The translations under genes were made by a program, and so were the position numbers. Shown piece by piece: positions 25,867 to 34,788 of a stretch of 64,000 nucleotides of DNA (positions within the stretch are counted from its first letter, which is position 1; the number at the start of each line of letters is the position of its first letter). Below the pieces are notes generated by a model. That model saw only the letters and a program-made list of their open reading frames with translations. It searched no databases and had not been told where the DNA came from. The DNA comes from Myxococcus xanthus (GTDB lineage Bacteria; Myxococcota; Myxococcia; Myxococcales; Myxococcaceae): positions 682,001 through 746,000 of the forward strand of contig NZ_FNOH01000003.1 of NCBI RefSeq assembly GCF_900106535.1, written 5' to 3'.

Positions 25867-28800
25867 CTAGTTCATCTTCGACAACTGCTCGGAGAGCAGG
25901 TGCGCGAGGTTCGCTTCAGCCAGCCCTTCCAGTGGGCTCTCGACCGGGGCGTCTGACTTCGACGTGACGCGCGCTTCCTCCGTGAACTCCAGAGGGATGA
26001 ACGCGTCCATGAGCTGCGTCGCGAGCTTCTCTGCCGTCGGGTAATTGAAGACGAGCGTGGCCGGCAGCGACACGCCGAGCCCACTCTGAAGCCGGTTCTT
26101 GAGCTGGAGCGCCGCCAGCGAGTCGATGCCCAGCTCGTGGAACCCACGCGCCGGGTCGATGGACTCGCTGGAGCCCACGCCTCGCATCCACGCCACTTGC
26201 TCGCGCACGTAGTCCATCAGCAACTGCCGACGCATCTCGATGGGCGCCGCCGTGAGTGTGTCCAGGAACGACGCGCGCTCCACCGTGCGCTCGCCCCCTG
26301 CCCGCTCGCGCAACTCCGCGGCGTAGGGCGTGGACCGGCCGCTGCCGAAGACGGCCCAGTCGATGGCGGCCACGCCGACCTGAGGAACGCGCGATGTGAG
26401 GAGCAGCTCCAGCGCGCGCAGGCCCTGCGCCTTCGGAATGACACCGAAGCCCGGCGTCCGAGCCTCCTCGCTCACCGACACCTGGGCGCCCGCGTCACCG
26501 GCCCAGATGCCCCAGTTGATGCTCAGGGCAGGCAGGCCCAGGGCACGGCGGTGGTGCGCCAGCGCATCCTCGAAGGCGTTCGCCGCGCAGTGATTCGACT
26601 GTCCCGCCGAGCCGACGAGCGATGCGACGGAGGAGAACATCACGAAGTAGTCCAGCGGCAGGCCCGCGGTCAGACGATGCAGGTTCCAGGCGCCGCGCAA
26701 CTTCGGCCGCAGCACGGTCTCGAAGCGCTCCCAGCGCTGCTGCCGCAGCACGCCGTCATCCAGCACACCGGCCGAGTGGAACACGCCGCCCAGAGGGGCC
26801 ATGTCCCGCGCCACCTCGTTCAGCAGCGCGGCCAGCGGCTCCGCATCCGCGATGTCGACTTGCCGGTACTCGACACGGACACCCTGCTGGCGCAGGTGCT
26901 CCAGACGTTCCGCCGTCTGCGGCCCCGGAGCGCCCCGGCCTGTCAGCACCAGGTTTCGTGCCCCCCGGCTCGCCAGCAACTCCGCCGTCAGCAAGCCCAG
27001 GCGTCCGAGCCCGCCCGCCACGAGATAGCTTCGGTCCGCCCGGAAGGCTTCGACTCGCTCCGCGGATGCTTCAACGAGCTTCCGTGACTCGACCCTCCGG
27101 AGTCGCGCGACGTAGCGGCCATCGCGATAGGCCACCTGGTCCTCCGCCACCTCCGCGCGGCGGCGAATCTCCTGCGCGAGCAACTCCACCTGGGCGCTCG
27201 GTTCGCCCTGGGCATCGAGGTCGACACACCGGCAATCCAACTCCGACGCCTCGATGGTCAGGGGCCGCGCCATGCCCCACAGCAACGACTGGGCGATCCC
27301 GGTCAACGGAACGCCCGGCTTCACGGGCTGCGCGCCACGCGACACCAGCCACACGGTGCCGGAGTACCCACGGTCCAGAAGGAACTGGAGCAGTCCCAGC
27401 GCGCCCCCCCCCGTCACCCGAGCCGCCTGCCCCAGCGCATCCGCATCCAGCGTCTCCGCTTCCTCGGTATGGGAGCCCCACATCAGGATGACGTCGGACA
27501 GTGCCGCCGGAAGCGGCAGTTCGCGCAAGGCCTCCACGAGCGCGTCGGGCGCGTCGGGGACCTCGAAGGTGGTCTCATCGATACGGTGCGACCGTGTGCC
27601 ACGGATGGCGACGAAGCAGGCGCGGCCATCGCGCTTCAGCACCTGTGCGAGCTGCTGCCCTGCGCCGTCGCGCTCAGAGAGAATCAGGCACGCGCCGCTC
27701 GCGGGCACCAGCGTCTCCGGACGAGTCCCCTCCAATGCGAGCGGCTCCCACCGCCGCTCGTAGAGCCACTCATCCAGCGAGGTGGAGAGCGCGGCACGCA
27801 GCGCCTCCTGGCTCGTGCGCTGAAGCTCCAGGCCACGCACCCAGGCGCGCAGCGCGCCATCTCTTCCGAAGATGCGGACATCCGCACGCAACCGCTTCCC
27901 AGCCTCATCCACCGGCCGCACCACGGCATGGCTCCACACGCCGTCTTCGATGCTGCCCAGCACGTGAAGCCGCTCGATGTGCACCGGCACGTACAGCTCG
28001 GTGCCATCCATGTCCGGATAGGCGCCGCCCACCACCTGTAGGCAGGCATCCATCAGGGCGGGATGCGCGAGGTAGCCACCGCCGCTCCCGAGGCCCGCCG
28101 GGCGCTCGATGCGCGCCAGGACCTGCTCGCCTTCCCGGCGCAGCTCGGTGATGCCCTGGAACTCCGGCCCGAAGTCGACGCCCGCGTTCCGTGCCCGCTG
28201 GTAGTAGTCCTCGACGGGAAGCGGGGTCTGCAGGTCCCTCAACACGCTGTCGAGGTCGTGCGCCTCGGTGGCCGTTGCATCATCACCGAGGACGGCGAGC
28301 GTGCCCGTCGCATGAAGGCTCCACGCGCGCTCCGAGCCCTCACCCGTCCGGCTGAAGATGCGCACAGCGGCCCTGCCCTCTCCGTCGCGGCGCACGGCGC
28401 ACTGCACCTTCCGCTCGGCATCCTTCGGGAAGGTCATCGCGTTGAGGATGGCCAGGTCGGTCAACTCCAGCGCGGTCGTGCCCAACAGCCGGGTCCCAGC
28501 GGCCAATGCCATCTCGACGTAGCCAGTCGCAGGCAGTGTGGGCGTTCCGAAGACGCGGTGCTGGCCCAGGAACGCCTGCGAGGCAGGCCCCAGCGTGGCC
28601 TCGAACAGCAGCTCACCGGCCTCCAGGACGGCCAGGGGCACGCGCTCGCCAATCAGCGGGTGCTCGGCGCGGGAAACGCTTCGCCCGTTGGGACGCTGGA
28701 GGCCCGCGCCCTCCTCCCAGTAGCGCTGACGCTGGAAGGCATAGGTGGGGACTTCCACCTTGCGCCGTGGGTAGCCGGCATCCACTGCCGCCCAGTCCAC

Positions 28801-31800
28801 CGCAACGCCGCGCACGTACAGCGCCGCCAGGCTCTCCAGCATCTGCCGCCAGCCCCCATCATCGGCGCGCAGACTCGGCAGCCAGGTGCCCGCGCCCTCG
28901 GGCACCGAGCGCGCCGCCATGCCGAGCAGGGTCGCCTTCGGGCCGACCTCGACGAAGACGCTCATGCCGTCGCGGTACAGCGCCTCCACGCCCCGGCCGA
29001 ACTGCACCGGGTTGCGAAGCTGGCTGCACCAGTAGTCCGGCGTGCAGAGCCCGTCCGTGATGAGCTCGCCAGTCATCCCGGAGACCATCGGAATCGACGG
29101 CGGCGAATAACGCAGCGACGCGGCGACGGCCCGGAACTCCGGGAGGATGGCCTCCATCATGACCGAGTGGGCCGCGCGCGGAATGTTCAGCCGCTTGACC
29201 TTGTAGCCCTTCGCGTCCAGCGCCTGGCCTATCTCCACGATCTCCGCGGGGATGCCGGAGATGACGACGTTGTCCGGCCCGTTGACGGCCGCGATGGAGC
29301 TGGCCCAACCGCCCTGGGCGAGGAACTGGCGCAGCTCCGGCTCCGCGGCGGAGACCGCGATGTTGCCGCCCTCCGGAAGCTGCTGAATCAACCGTCCGCG
29401 GTGAACGGCCAGCTTCAGGCCATCCTCCACGCTGAACACGCCCGCGATGCAGGCCGCCGCCAGCTCGCCCGTGCTGTGTCCCAGCAATACGTCCGGCTGG
29501 ATGCCCCACGACATCCACAGCTCGGCCAGCGCGTACTCCAACACGAAGACCACCGGCTGGGCGTAGTCGAGCTGGTCGATGGGCGATGGCGTCCCCGGCT
29601 CCGCGTAGAGGACGGAGATCAGCGAACGGTCCCAATACTCACGGAGCATCTGGTCGAACGAGTCGATGCGCCGGCGGAAGCCCGGATGCGTCTGGTACAG
29701 CTCGCGCGCGGCTCCGACGTACTGCGAGCCCTGACCGGAGAACAGGAACGCGACCTTCACCGCCTGCTTCGTGTCGGCCTCTCCCTGGACGACCCCCGGG
29801 TGCTCGTCCTTCCGCTCCGCCGCGCCCAGGACGGCGGCCACCTGCGCGGCGTCCTCCCCCACCACCGCGAGCCGGTGGTCGAAGGCGACACGCCCAGTGT
29901 TCGCGGAGAAGCACACGTCCGCGAGCGATGCGCCCGGTGCTTCGAGCGCCGCCCGGTAGCGGCCCGCGAGCTGCCGCAGCGCCTCCGGGCTCCGCGCCGA
30001 GAGCGCCAGGAGGTGCCGCGAGCGGTCCAACGGCTGCACGTCCGGCGCTGGCGTCGCCTGCGGCGGCGCCTCTTCGACGACCACATGGACGTTGGTGCCG
30101 CCGATGCCGAACGAACTGAGCCCCGCCCGCAGGACACCCTGCGTCGCGGTCCACGGCCGGGCCTTGTCCACCACGTAGAAGGGCGTCTTGTCGAGCTCCA
30201 GCCGCGGGTTCGGCGACTGATAGTGGAGCGTGGGCGGCAAGGTGCGGTGCTGGAGCGCGAGCACGACCTTGATGAGCCCAGCGATGCCCGCCGCGCTGTC
30301 GAGGTGGCCGATGTTGCCCTTCACCGAGCCCAGGCCGCACGACTGCGCCTGGACCTGTCCCCCAAACGCCTCCGTCAGCGCGGAGACCTCAATGGGGTCG
30401 CCAATGGCCGTTCCGGTGCCATGGGCTTCGACATAGGAGATGGTCCGCGGGTCCACCTTCGCGTGCTGATGCGCACGGCGCACCACGTCCGTCTGGCCCT
30501 CGACGCCGGGCGCCATGAAGCCCACCTTGCGGTGCCCGTCGTTGTTGATGGCGGAGCCCTTGATGACGGCGAGCACCCGGTCCCCATCCGCCAGCGCCTG
30601 GCTCAGGCGCTTGAGGACCACGATGCCAGCGCCGCTTCCCGGGATGGTTCCGTTGGCCCCGGCGTCGAAGGGACGGCAGTGGCCATCGCGCGAGAAGACG
30701 CTGCCTTCCTCGTACAAGTAGCCCACGCGGTGGGGCACCTTGATGGCCACGCCACCCGCGAGCGCCAGGTCGCAACTGCCCTCATTCAGCGCCGCGCACG
30801 CCGCGGACACCGCGACCAGGGACGTGGAGCACGCCGTCTGGACGTTGATGCTGGGCCCGCGCAGGTCGAGCTTGTAGGACACCTGCGTGGCCAGGAAGTC
30901 CTTGTCCTGGGCCATCAGGTCCTGGAAGAAGCCGATGGGGCGCGTCAGGTCCGGGTAGGGATAGCGATAGTGGCTGACGCTCTTCCCGGCATACACGCCG
31001 ACGAGCCCGTTGCGCCCCGACGGCGGATAGCCCGCGTGCTCCAGCGCCTCCCAGGCGCACTCCAGGAACACCCGCTGCTGCGGATCCAACGCGCGTGCCT
31101 CACGGGGCGTCAGCGAGAAGAACTCCGCGTCGAAGGCGTCAAAGTCATCCATCACCGCCGACGAGCGGACGTACCCGGGATTCCGGAACGCCTCCGGACT
31201 GACGCCCGCGGCCAGCAGCTCGTCATCGGTGAAGGTGCCCACCGACTCCACGCCCTGCATCAGGTTCTGCCAGAACTGCTCGGGCGTCGACGCCCCGGGG
31301 AAGCGGCAGCTCAAGCCGATGATGGCGATGTCCCGCGCATCCTGCGTCCGCGGCGTCTCCTCCCGCGGCGCGAGTGCCACCTCGGGCTTCTCCTCACCGC
31401 CCGCCGCCGCGAGCCTGGCCGCGAGCACCTTGACGGTGGGCCTGCCGAACAGGTCCGTGACGGGAACCGACAGCCCCAGCTTCTCCTTGAGCTCGAGGTG
31501 GAGCTTGATGAGGTGCACCGAGTTGGCGCCCAGCTCGAAGAAGTTCCGGTCCGGGTGGACCTCTGGAACCCCCAGCACCTCCGCCACGGCCTTCGCGATG
31601 GACTGCTGAAGCGCCTGGGCCTCACGGCCTGGACGGGCGGCGGCAGCGGGCTTGCTCTCCTCGCGCTGCGTGGGCCGCGCGACGTGGTCCGGATGCGGCA
31701 ACGCCTTGCGGTCCACCTTGGCGTTGCGGGTCAGCGGCAGCGCCTCCAGCACGACGTAGGTCGCTGGGACCAGGTGTTCGGGCAGCTTGCGGGACAGGAA

Positions 31801-34788
31801 CTCGCGGACGTGCCGGGTATCCACGCCGCGCTTCGTGTCCGAGGCGACGACATAGGCGACCAGGCGCTTTTCGTGGTGATCGCCGACCGCCCCGACCACC
31901 GCCGCGCTGATGCTCGGCTCCTGGAGCAACGCGGCCTCGATTTCACCCGGCTCGATGCGCTGTCCACGGATGGAGAGCTGGAAGTCGACGCGGCCGAGGA
32001 ACTCGATGGTGCCATCCGGCAGATACCGCCCGAGGTCGCCGGTGCGGTAGAGGCGCTCACCCGTCCGAGGGTGCACGGTGAACTTCTTCGAGCCCGCTCC
32101 CGCGCCCACGTAGCCCAGCGCCACGCCCACGCCCGCGCAGCACAGCTCGCCGGGCACCCAGATGGGACGCTCGTCCAGGTGCTCGTCCAGCACGTAGTAC
32201 TTCGTGTTCGAGATGGGCTTTCCGTACGGAATGCTGCGGCGCCGCTCGTCGGCTTCGACGACCGGATGGGAGATGTTCCACAGGGACGTCTCCGTCGGGC
32301 CGCCGACGCTCATCAGCTTCACGTCGCCGAACTTCGCCCGCAGCCGTGCGGGCATGGTGACGGGGAGCCAATCTCCTCCGAGCATCACCAGACGCAACGG
32401 GCAGGTCAGCCGGGCGTTGCTGCCTTCGAGATACGTCAGCAGCATCTCCATCATCGCCGGCACGGTGCTCCAGATGGAGACGCCATGACGGGACATCAGC
32501 TCGGCCCAGTGGGAGGGGTCCCTGCGCGAGGAGGCGTCCGGCATGACCAGGGCCGCGCCCGCGCTCAGGGTGCCGAAGACGTCGTAGACGGAGAAGTCGT
32601 GGTGGAGCGCGCTGAGCGCGATGACGCGGTCTTCCGGCCCGACGCCGAACTTCCGGTTCGTCCACTCCACGCCATTGACCATCCCGGCGTGGGTGAGCAT
32701 GGCCCCGTTGGGCTGGCCCGTGGAGCCGGAGGTGTAGAGGATGTGCGCCAGGTCCTCGGGCTTCTGCACGGGCGCCAGTGGCGCCTCGCTGTACTCACTG
32801 AAGGCGTCCGGCGTGACGACCAGCACCTGCACCCCTTCGGGCCAGGACTCCTGGGCGAACTTCGGCTGCGTCACCGCCAGCTCGGCCCCGCCGTTCCGCA
32901 TCATGAAGACGCGCCGCTCGTGCGGCAGCCCCGCGTCGATGGGCAGGTACGCCGCTCCCGAGCTGAGAACCCCCAGCGCGGCCACGACCTGCTCCCACCC
33001 CTTCTCCATCACAATCGCGACGATGCGGTTGGGCGCGGCGCCACGCTCGCGCAGCGCATGTCCGAGCCGGCTGGAGCGCCGGGCGAGCTCGCCATAGCTC
33101 AGCCTGACGCTCGACGAGGCCAGCGCCAGGGCGTCCGGGCGTGCCGCGGCGTGGCGGTAGAAGCCCGTGTGGAGCAGCTCCCCGCTCCGCGGGCGCGCCG
33201 TGTCGTTGACGCGGGCCAGCAGTTCCACCTGCCGGACCGGACGGGTGTCCAGCCCCTGCTGGTCCCACGCGGCGTCGTCCTCCGCCAGGCGCCGTAGCAG
33301 CGCGCAGAAGCTGGAGAACATGTCTTCAATCATGCCGGACGGGAACAGCTCCTCCGCCACGTCCCAGTTCAGGAAGACGCCGCCCCGCTGGTAGACAATC
33401 TGCAGGTCGATCCACACCTGGGGCGTCTGCGTCAGCGCCTCGATGAGCTCGCCGAACTCCTCCGCCAGGAAGTCGACCCAGTGCGAGTCCTTGCTCTTGG
33501 AGTGAGACGCGAAGCTCGTCATCACCACCGGCATGATGGCGCCCGCGATACGCCCCTGGGCCCTGAACAGCTCCCGCAGCAGCTCGACGCCGCTGACCTC
33601 ACGGTGCTCCAGCGCCAGGAAGAGCTGGTCCCGGATGGCAAGGGCCCGCTCCGTGAACGTCCGCTCCGGCCGGTGGTCCACCTCAATCAGCGTGAAGCTG
33701 GCGAAGGTGCCGACAATCTCGTTGACCTGGGGATGAAGGGGCAGCCGGTTGAAGTGCGGGACGTTGAGCGTGAAGCGAGGGCTGCGGCTCCAGCGCGCCA
33801 TGACCTCCGCGTACGCCGCCAGCAGCAGCTCCGGCTCCGTCAGCTTGCGCGCGCGGGCTCGCTGCTTGAGCGGCTGCCAGATATCCGGCCCCAGCCGTTC
33901 GAACACGCGCCCGAAACGAGGACGCCGGAGCGAACCCGGGTCCTTGTCCAGCGGGAGGTCCGGCGCGGGCGGGAGGTTCGGAAGGCGGGAGCGCCAGTAC
34001 TCGAGCGAACGCGCATGACGAGCACCGCGCGCATGCTGCACCGCCAGCGCGTAGTCCCGGAAGGACAGGTCCAGTTGGGGAAGCGCGGGCGCCCCGCCCA
34101 GGTGTTTGTAGAGGTGGACGAGCTCCCGGTAGAGAATCTGGAAGCTGTAACCATCGATGAAGGTTCCATCGATGCTCATGAAGAGGCGCGAGCGGCCCCC
34201 GTCGAGCTGGCACACGCGGAGCTCGAACAACGGCCACTGGTCGAGCGCCAGCACCTGCTGCGACAGCCGCTCGCGGATGGCCTGGAAGCGAGCCTCCGTC
34301 TCCTCCTGTTCGCGCCCGCGCAGGTCCTCCACGGGCAGGACGTAGCGCGGCACGTCGGGGAGGATGCGCTGCTGGAAGCCCGGGAGCGCCACCACCCGAA
34401 GCATCTCGTGGCGGGCGATGAGCAGGTTCCAGGCGTCCTCGAAGCGGGCCAGGTCGAGCGCGTGGCAGTCAATCTCGTTGTACGCGTGCATCGCCGCGTT
34501 CATCTCGAGCTCGGCCTGCCGGCCCACGCTGTAGGCCTGCTGGATCTCCGTCATCGGGAACGGCGCGTGCCGCTCCTCGGGCCGGGGCGTGATTTGCGGC
34601 AGCGTCTCCGCCTGGGGCATGCGCTGCTCCGACAACAGGGTCAGCAGCGCGGCCTTGTTCGCCACGAGCTGCTCGCGCAGCGCTCCTGGAATCTCGCCCG
34701 TGGGCGAATCGACCGCCAGGCGGTCCCCCTCCACCGACAGCTTGATGCCGTGCCCAGCGAGGGCCTGAAGAAGCTCATTCAATGTCAT
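25867..34788 (-). CDS. Hybrid NRPS-PKS: Cy-A-PCP-KS-AT-DH-KR-ACP
   Basis: The 2973-residue protein starts with a TubC-type docking domain (1-55). A heterocyclisation domain follows, with FPMTEIQQAYSVGR near 76 and the DxxxxDxxS motif near 209 (DGTFIDGYS). The A domain has YTSGSTGQPNG near 686; my reading of its pocket, D-F-Y-S-M-G-V-L-W, resembles Cy-linked A domains and should mean Cys, Ser or Thr, but I cannot decide which. PCP has LGANSV near 1089. KS has TACSTS near 1319, HGTGTAIGD and NIGHLD. AT has GHSTGE near 1772 with RAAHS at the selectivity site (neither malonyl HAFH nor methylmalonyl YASH). DH has HRVFGTPTLP near 2077. KR has AGGLGRLG near 2590, but the catalytic Tyr is His (SNHCAANA, near 2731). 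ACP has LGIDSL near 2888. No oxidase domain is present. The start overlaps the previous stop (ATGA). Confidence 0.95.
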   Translation of the reverse strand: MTLNELLQALAGHGIKLSVEGDRLAVDSPTGEIPGALREQLVANKAALLTLLSEQRMPQAETLPQITPRPEERHAPFPMTEIQQAYSVGRQAELEMNAAMHAYNEIDCHALDLARFEDAWNLLIARHEMLRVVALPGFQQRILPDVPRYVLPVEDLRGREQEETEARFQAIRERLSQQVLALDQWPLFELRVCQLDGGRSRLFMSIDGTFIDGYSFQILYRELVHLYKHLGGAPALPQLDLSFRDYALAVQHARGARHARSLEYWRSRLPNLPPAPDLPLDKDPGSLRRPRFGRVFERLGPDIWQPLKQRARARKLTEPELLLAAYAEVMARWSRSPRFTLNVPHFNRLPLHPQVNEIVGTFASFTLIEVDHRPERTFTERALAIRDQLFLALEHREVSGVELLRELFRAQGRIAGAIMPVVMTSFASHSKSKDSHWVDFLAEEFGELIEALTQTPQVWIDLQIVYQRGGVFLNWDVAEELFPSGMIEDMFSSFCALLRRLAEDDAAWDQQGLDTRPVRQVELLARVNDTARPRSGELLHTGFYRHAAARPDALALASSSVRLSYGELARRSSRLGHALRERGAAPNRIVAIVMEKGWEQVVAALGVLSSGAAYLPIDAGLPHERRVFMMRNGGAELAVTQPKFAQESWPEGVQVLVVTPDAFSEYSEAPLAPVQKPEDLAHILYTSGSTGQPNGAMLTHAGMVNGVEWTNRKFGVGPEDRVIALSALHHDFSVYDVFGTLSAGAALVMPDASSRRDPSHWAELMSRHGVSIWSTVPAMMEMLLTYLEGSNARLTCPLRLVMLGGDWLPVTMPARLRAKFGDVKLMSVGGPTETSLWNISHPVVEADERRRSIPYGKPISNTKYYVLDEHLDERPIWVPGELCCAGVGVALGYVGAGAGSKKFTVHPRTGERLYRTGDLGRYLPDGTIEFLGRVDFQLSIRGQRIEPGEIEAALLQEPSISAAVVGAVGDHHEKRLVAYVVASDTKRGVDTRHVREFLSRKLPEHLVPATYVVLEALPLTRNAKVDRKALPHPDHVARPTQREESKPAAAARPGREAQALQQSIAKAVAEVLGVPEVHPDRNFFELGANSVHLIKLHLELKEKLGLSVPVTDLFGRPTVKVLAARLAAAGGEEKPEVALAPREETPRTQDARDIAIIGLSCRFPGASTPEQFWQNLMQGVESVGTFTDDELLAAGVSPEAFRNPGYVRSSAVMDDFDAFDAEFFSLTPREARALDPQQRVFLECAWEALEHAGYPPSGRNGLVGVYAGKSVSHYRYPYPDLTRPIGFFQDLMAQDKDFLATQVSYKLDLRGPSINVQTACSTSLVAVSAACAALNEGSCDLALAGGVAIKVPHRVGYLYEEGSVFSRDGHCRPFDAGANGTIPGSGAGIVVLKRLSQALADGDRVLAVIKGSAINNDGHRKVGFMAPGVEGQTDVVRRAHQHAKVDPRTISYVEAHGTGTAIGDPIEVSALTEAFGGQVQAQSCGLGSVKGNIGHLDSAAGIAGLIKVVLALQHRTLPPTLHYQSPNPRLELDKTPFYVVDKARPWTATQGVLRAGLSSFGIGGTNVHVVVEEAPPQATPAPDVQPLDRSRHLLALSARSPEALRQLAGRYRAALEAPGASLADVCFSANTGRVAFDHRLAVVGEDAAQVAAVLGAAERKDEHPGVVQGEADTKQAVKVAFLFSGQGSQYVGAARELYQTHPGFRRRIDSFDQMLREYWDRSLISVLYAEPGTPSPIDQLDYAQPVVFVLEYALAELWMSWGIQPDVLLGHSTGELAAACIAGVFSVEDGLKLAVHRGRLIQQLPEGGNIAVSAAEPELRQFLAQGGWASSIAAVNGPDNVVISGIPAEIVEIGQALDAKGYKVKRLNIPRAAHSVMMEAILPEFRAVAASLRYSPPSIPMVSGMTGELITDGLCTPDYWCSQLRNPVQFGRGVEALYRDGMSVFVEVGPKATLLGMAARSVPEGAGTWLPSLRADDGGWRQMLESLAALYVRGVAVDWAAVDAGYPRRKVEVPTYAFQRQRYWEEGAGLQRPNGRSVSRAEHPLIGERVPLAVLEAGELLFEATLGPASQAFLGQHRVFGTPTLPATGYVEMALAAGTRLLGTTALELTDLAILNAMTFPKDAERKVQCAVRRDGEGRAAVRIFSRTGEGSERAWSLHATGTLAVLGDDATATEAHDLDSVLRDLQTPLPVEDYYQRARNAGVDFGPEFQGITELRREGEQVLARIERPAGLGSGGGYLAHPALMDACLQVVGGAYPDMDGTELYVPVHIERLHVLGSIEDGVWSHAVVRPVDEAGKRLRADVRIFGRDGALRAWVRGLELQRTSQEALRAALSTSLDEWLYERRWEPLALEGTRPETLVPASGACLILSERDGAGQQLAQVLKRDGRACFVAIRGTRSHRIDETTFEVPDAPDALVEALRELPLPAALSDVILMWGSHTEEAETLDADALGQAARVTGGGALGLLQFLLDRGYSGTVWLVSRGAQPVKPGVPLTGIAQSLLWGMARPLTIEASELDCRCVDLDAQGEPSAQVELLAQEIRRRAEVAEDQVAYRDGRYVARLRRVESRKLVEASAERVEAFRADRSYLVAGGLGRLGLLTAELLASRGARNLVLTGRGAPGPQTAERLEHLRQQGVRVEYRQVDIADAEPLAALLNEVARDMAPLGGVFHSAGVLDDGVLRQQRWERFETVLRPKLRGAWNLHRLTAGLPLDYFVMFSSVASLVGSAGQSNHCAANAFEDALAHHRRALGLPALSINWGIWAGDAGAQVSVSEEARTPGFGVIPKAQGLRALELLLTSRVPQVGVAAIDWAVFGSGRSTPYAAELRERAGGERTVERASFLDTLTAAPIEMRRQLLMDYVREQVAWMRGVGSSESIDPARGFHELGIDSLAALQLKNRLQSGLGVSLPATLVFNYPTAEKLATQLMDAFIPLEFTEEARVTSKSDAPVESPLEGLAEANLAHLLSEQLSKMN

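Noticed and set aside
28063-33297. 1744-residue plus-strand ORF
   Set aside because: It is antisense to the Cy-A-PCP-KS-AT-DH-KR-ACP gene, has the Arg/His/Gln-rich composition of a high-GC shadow frame and shows no domain.
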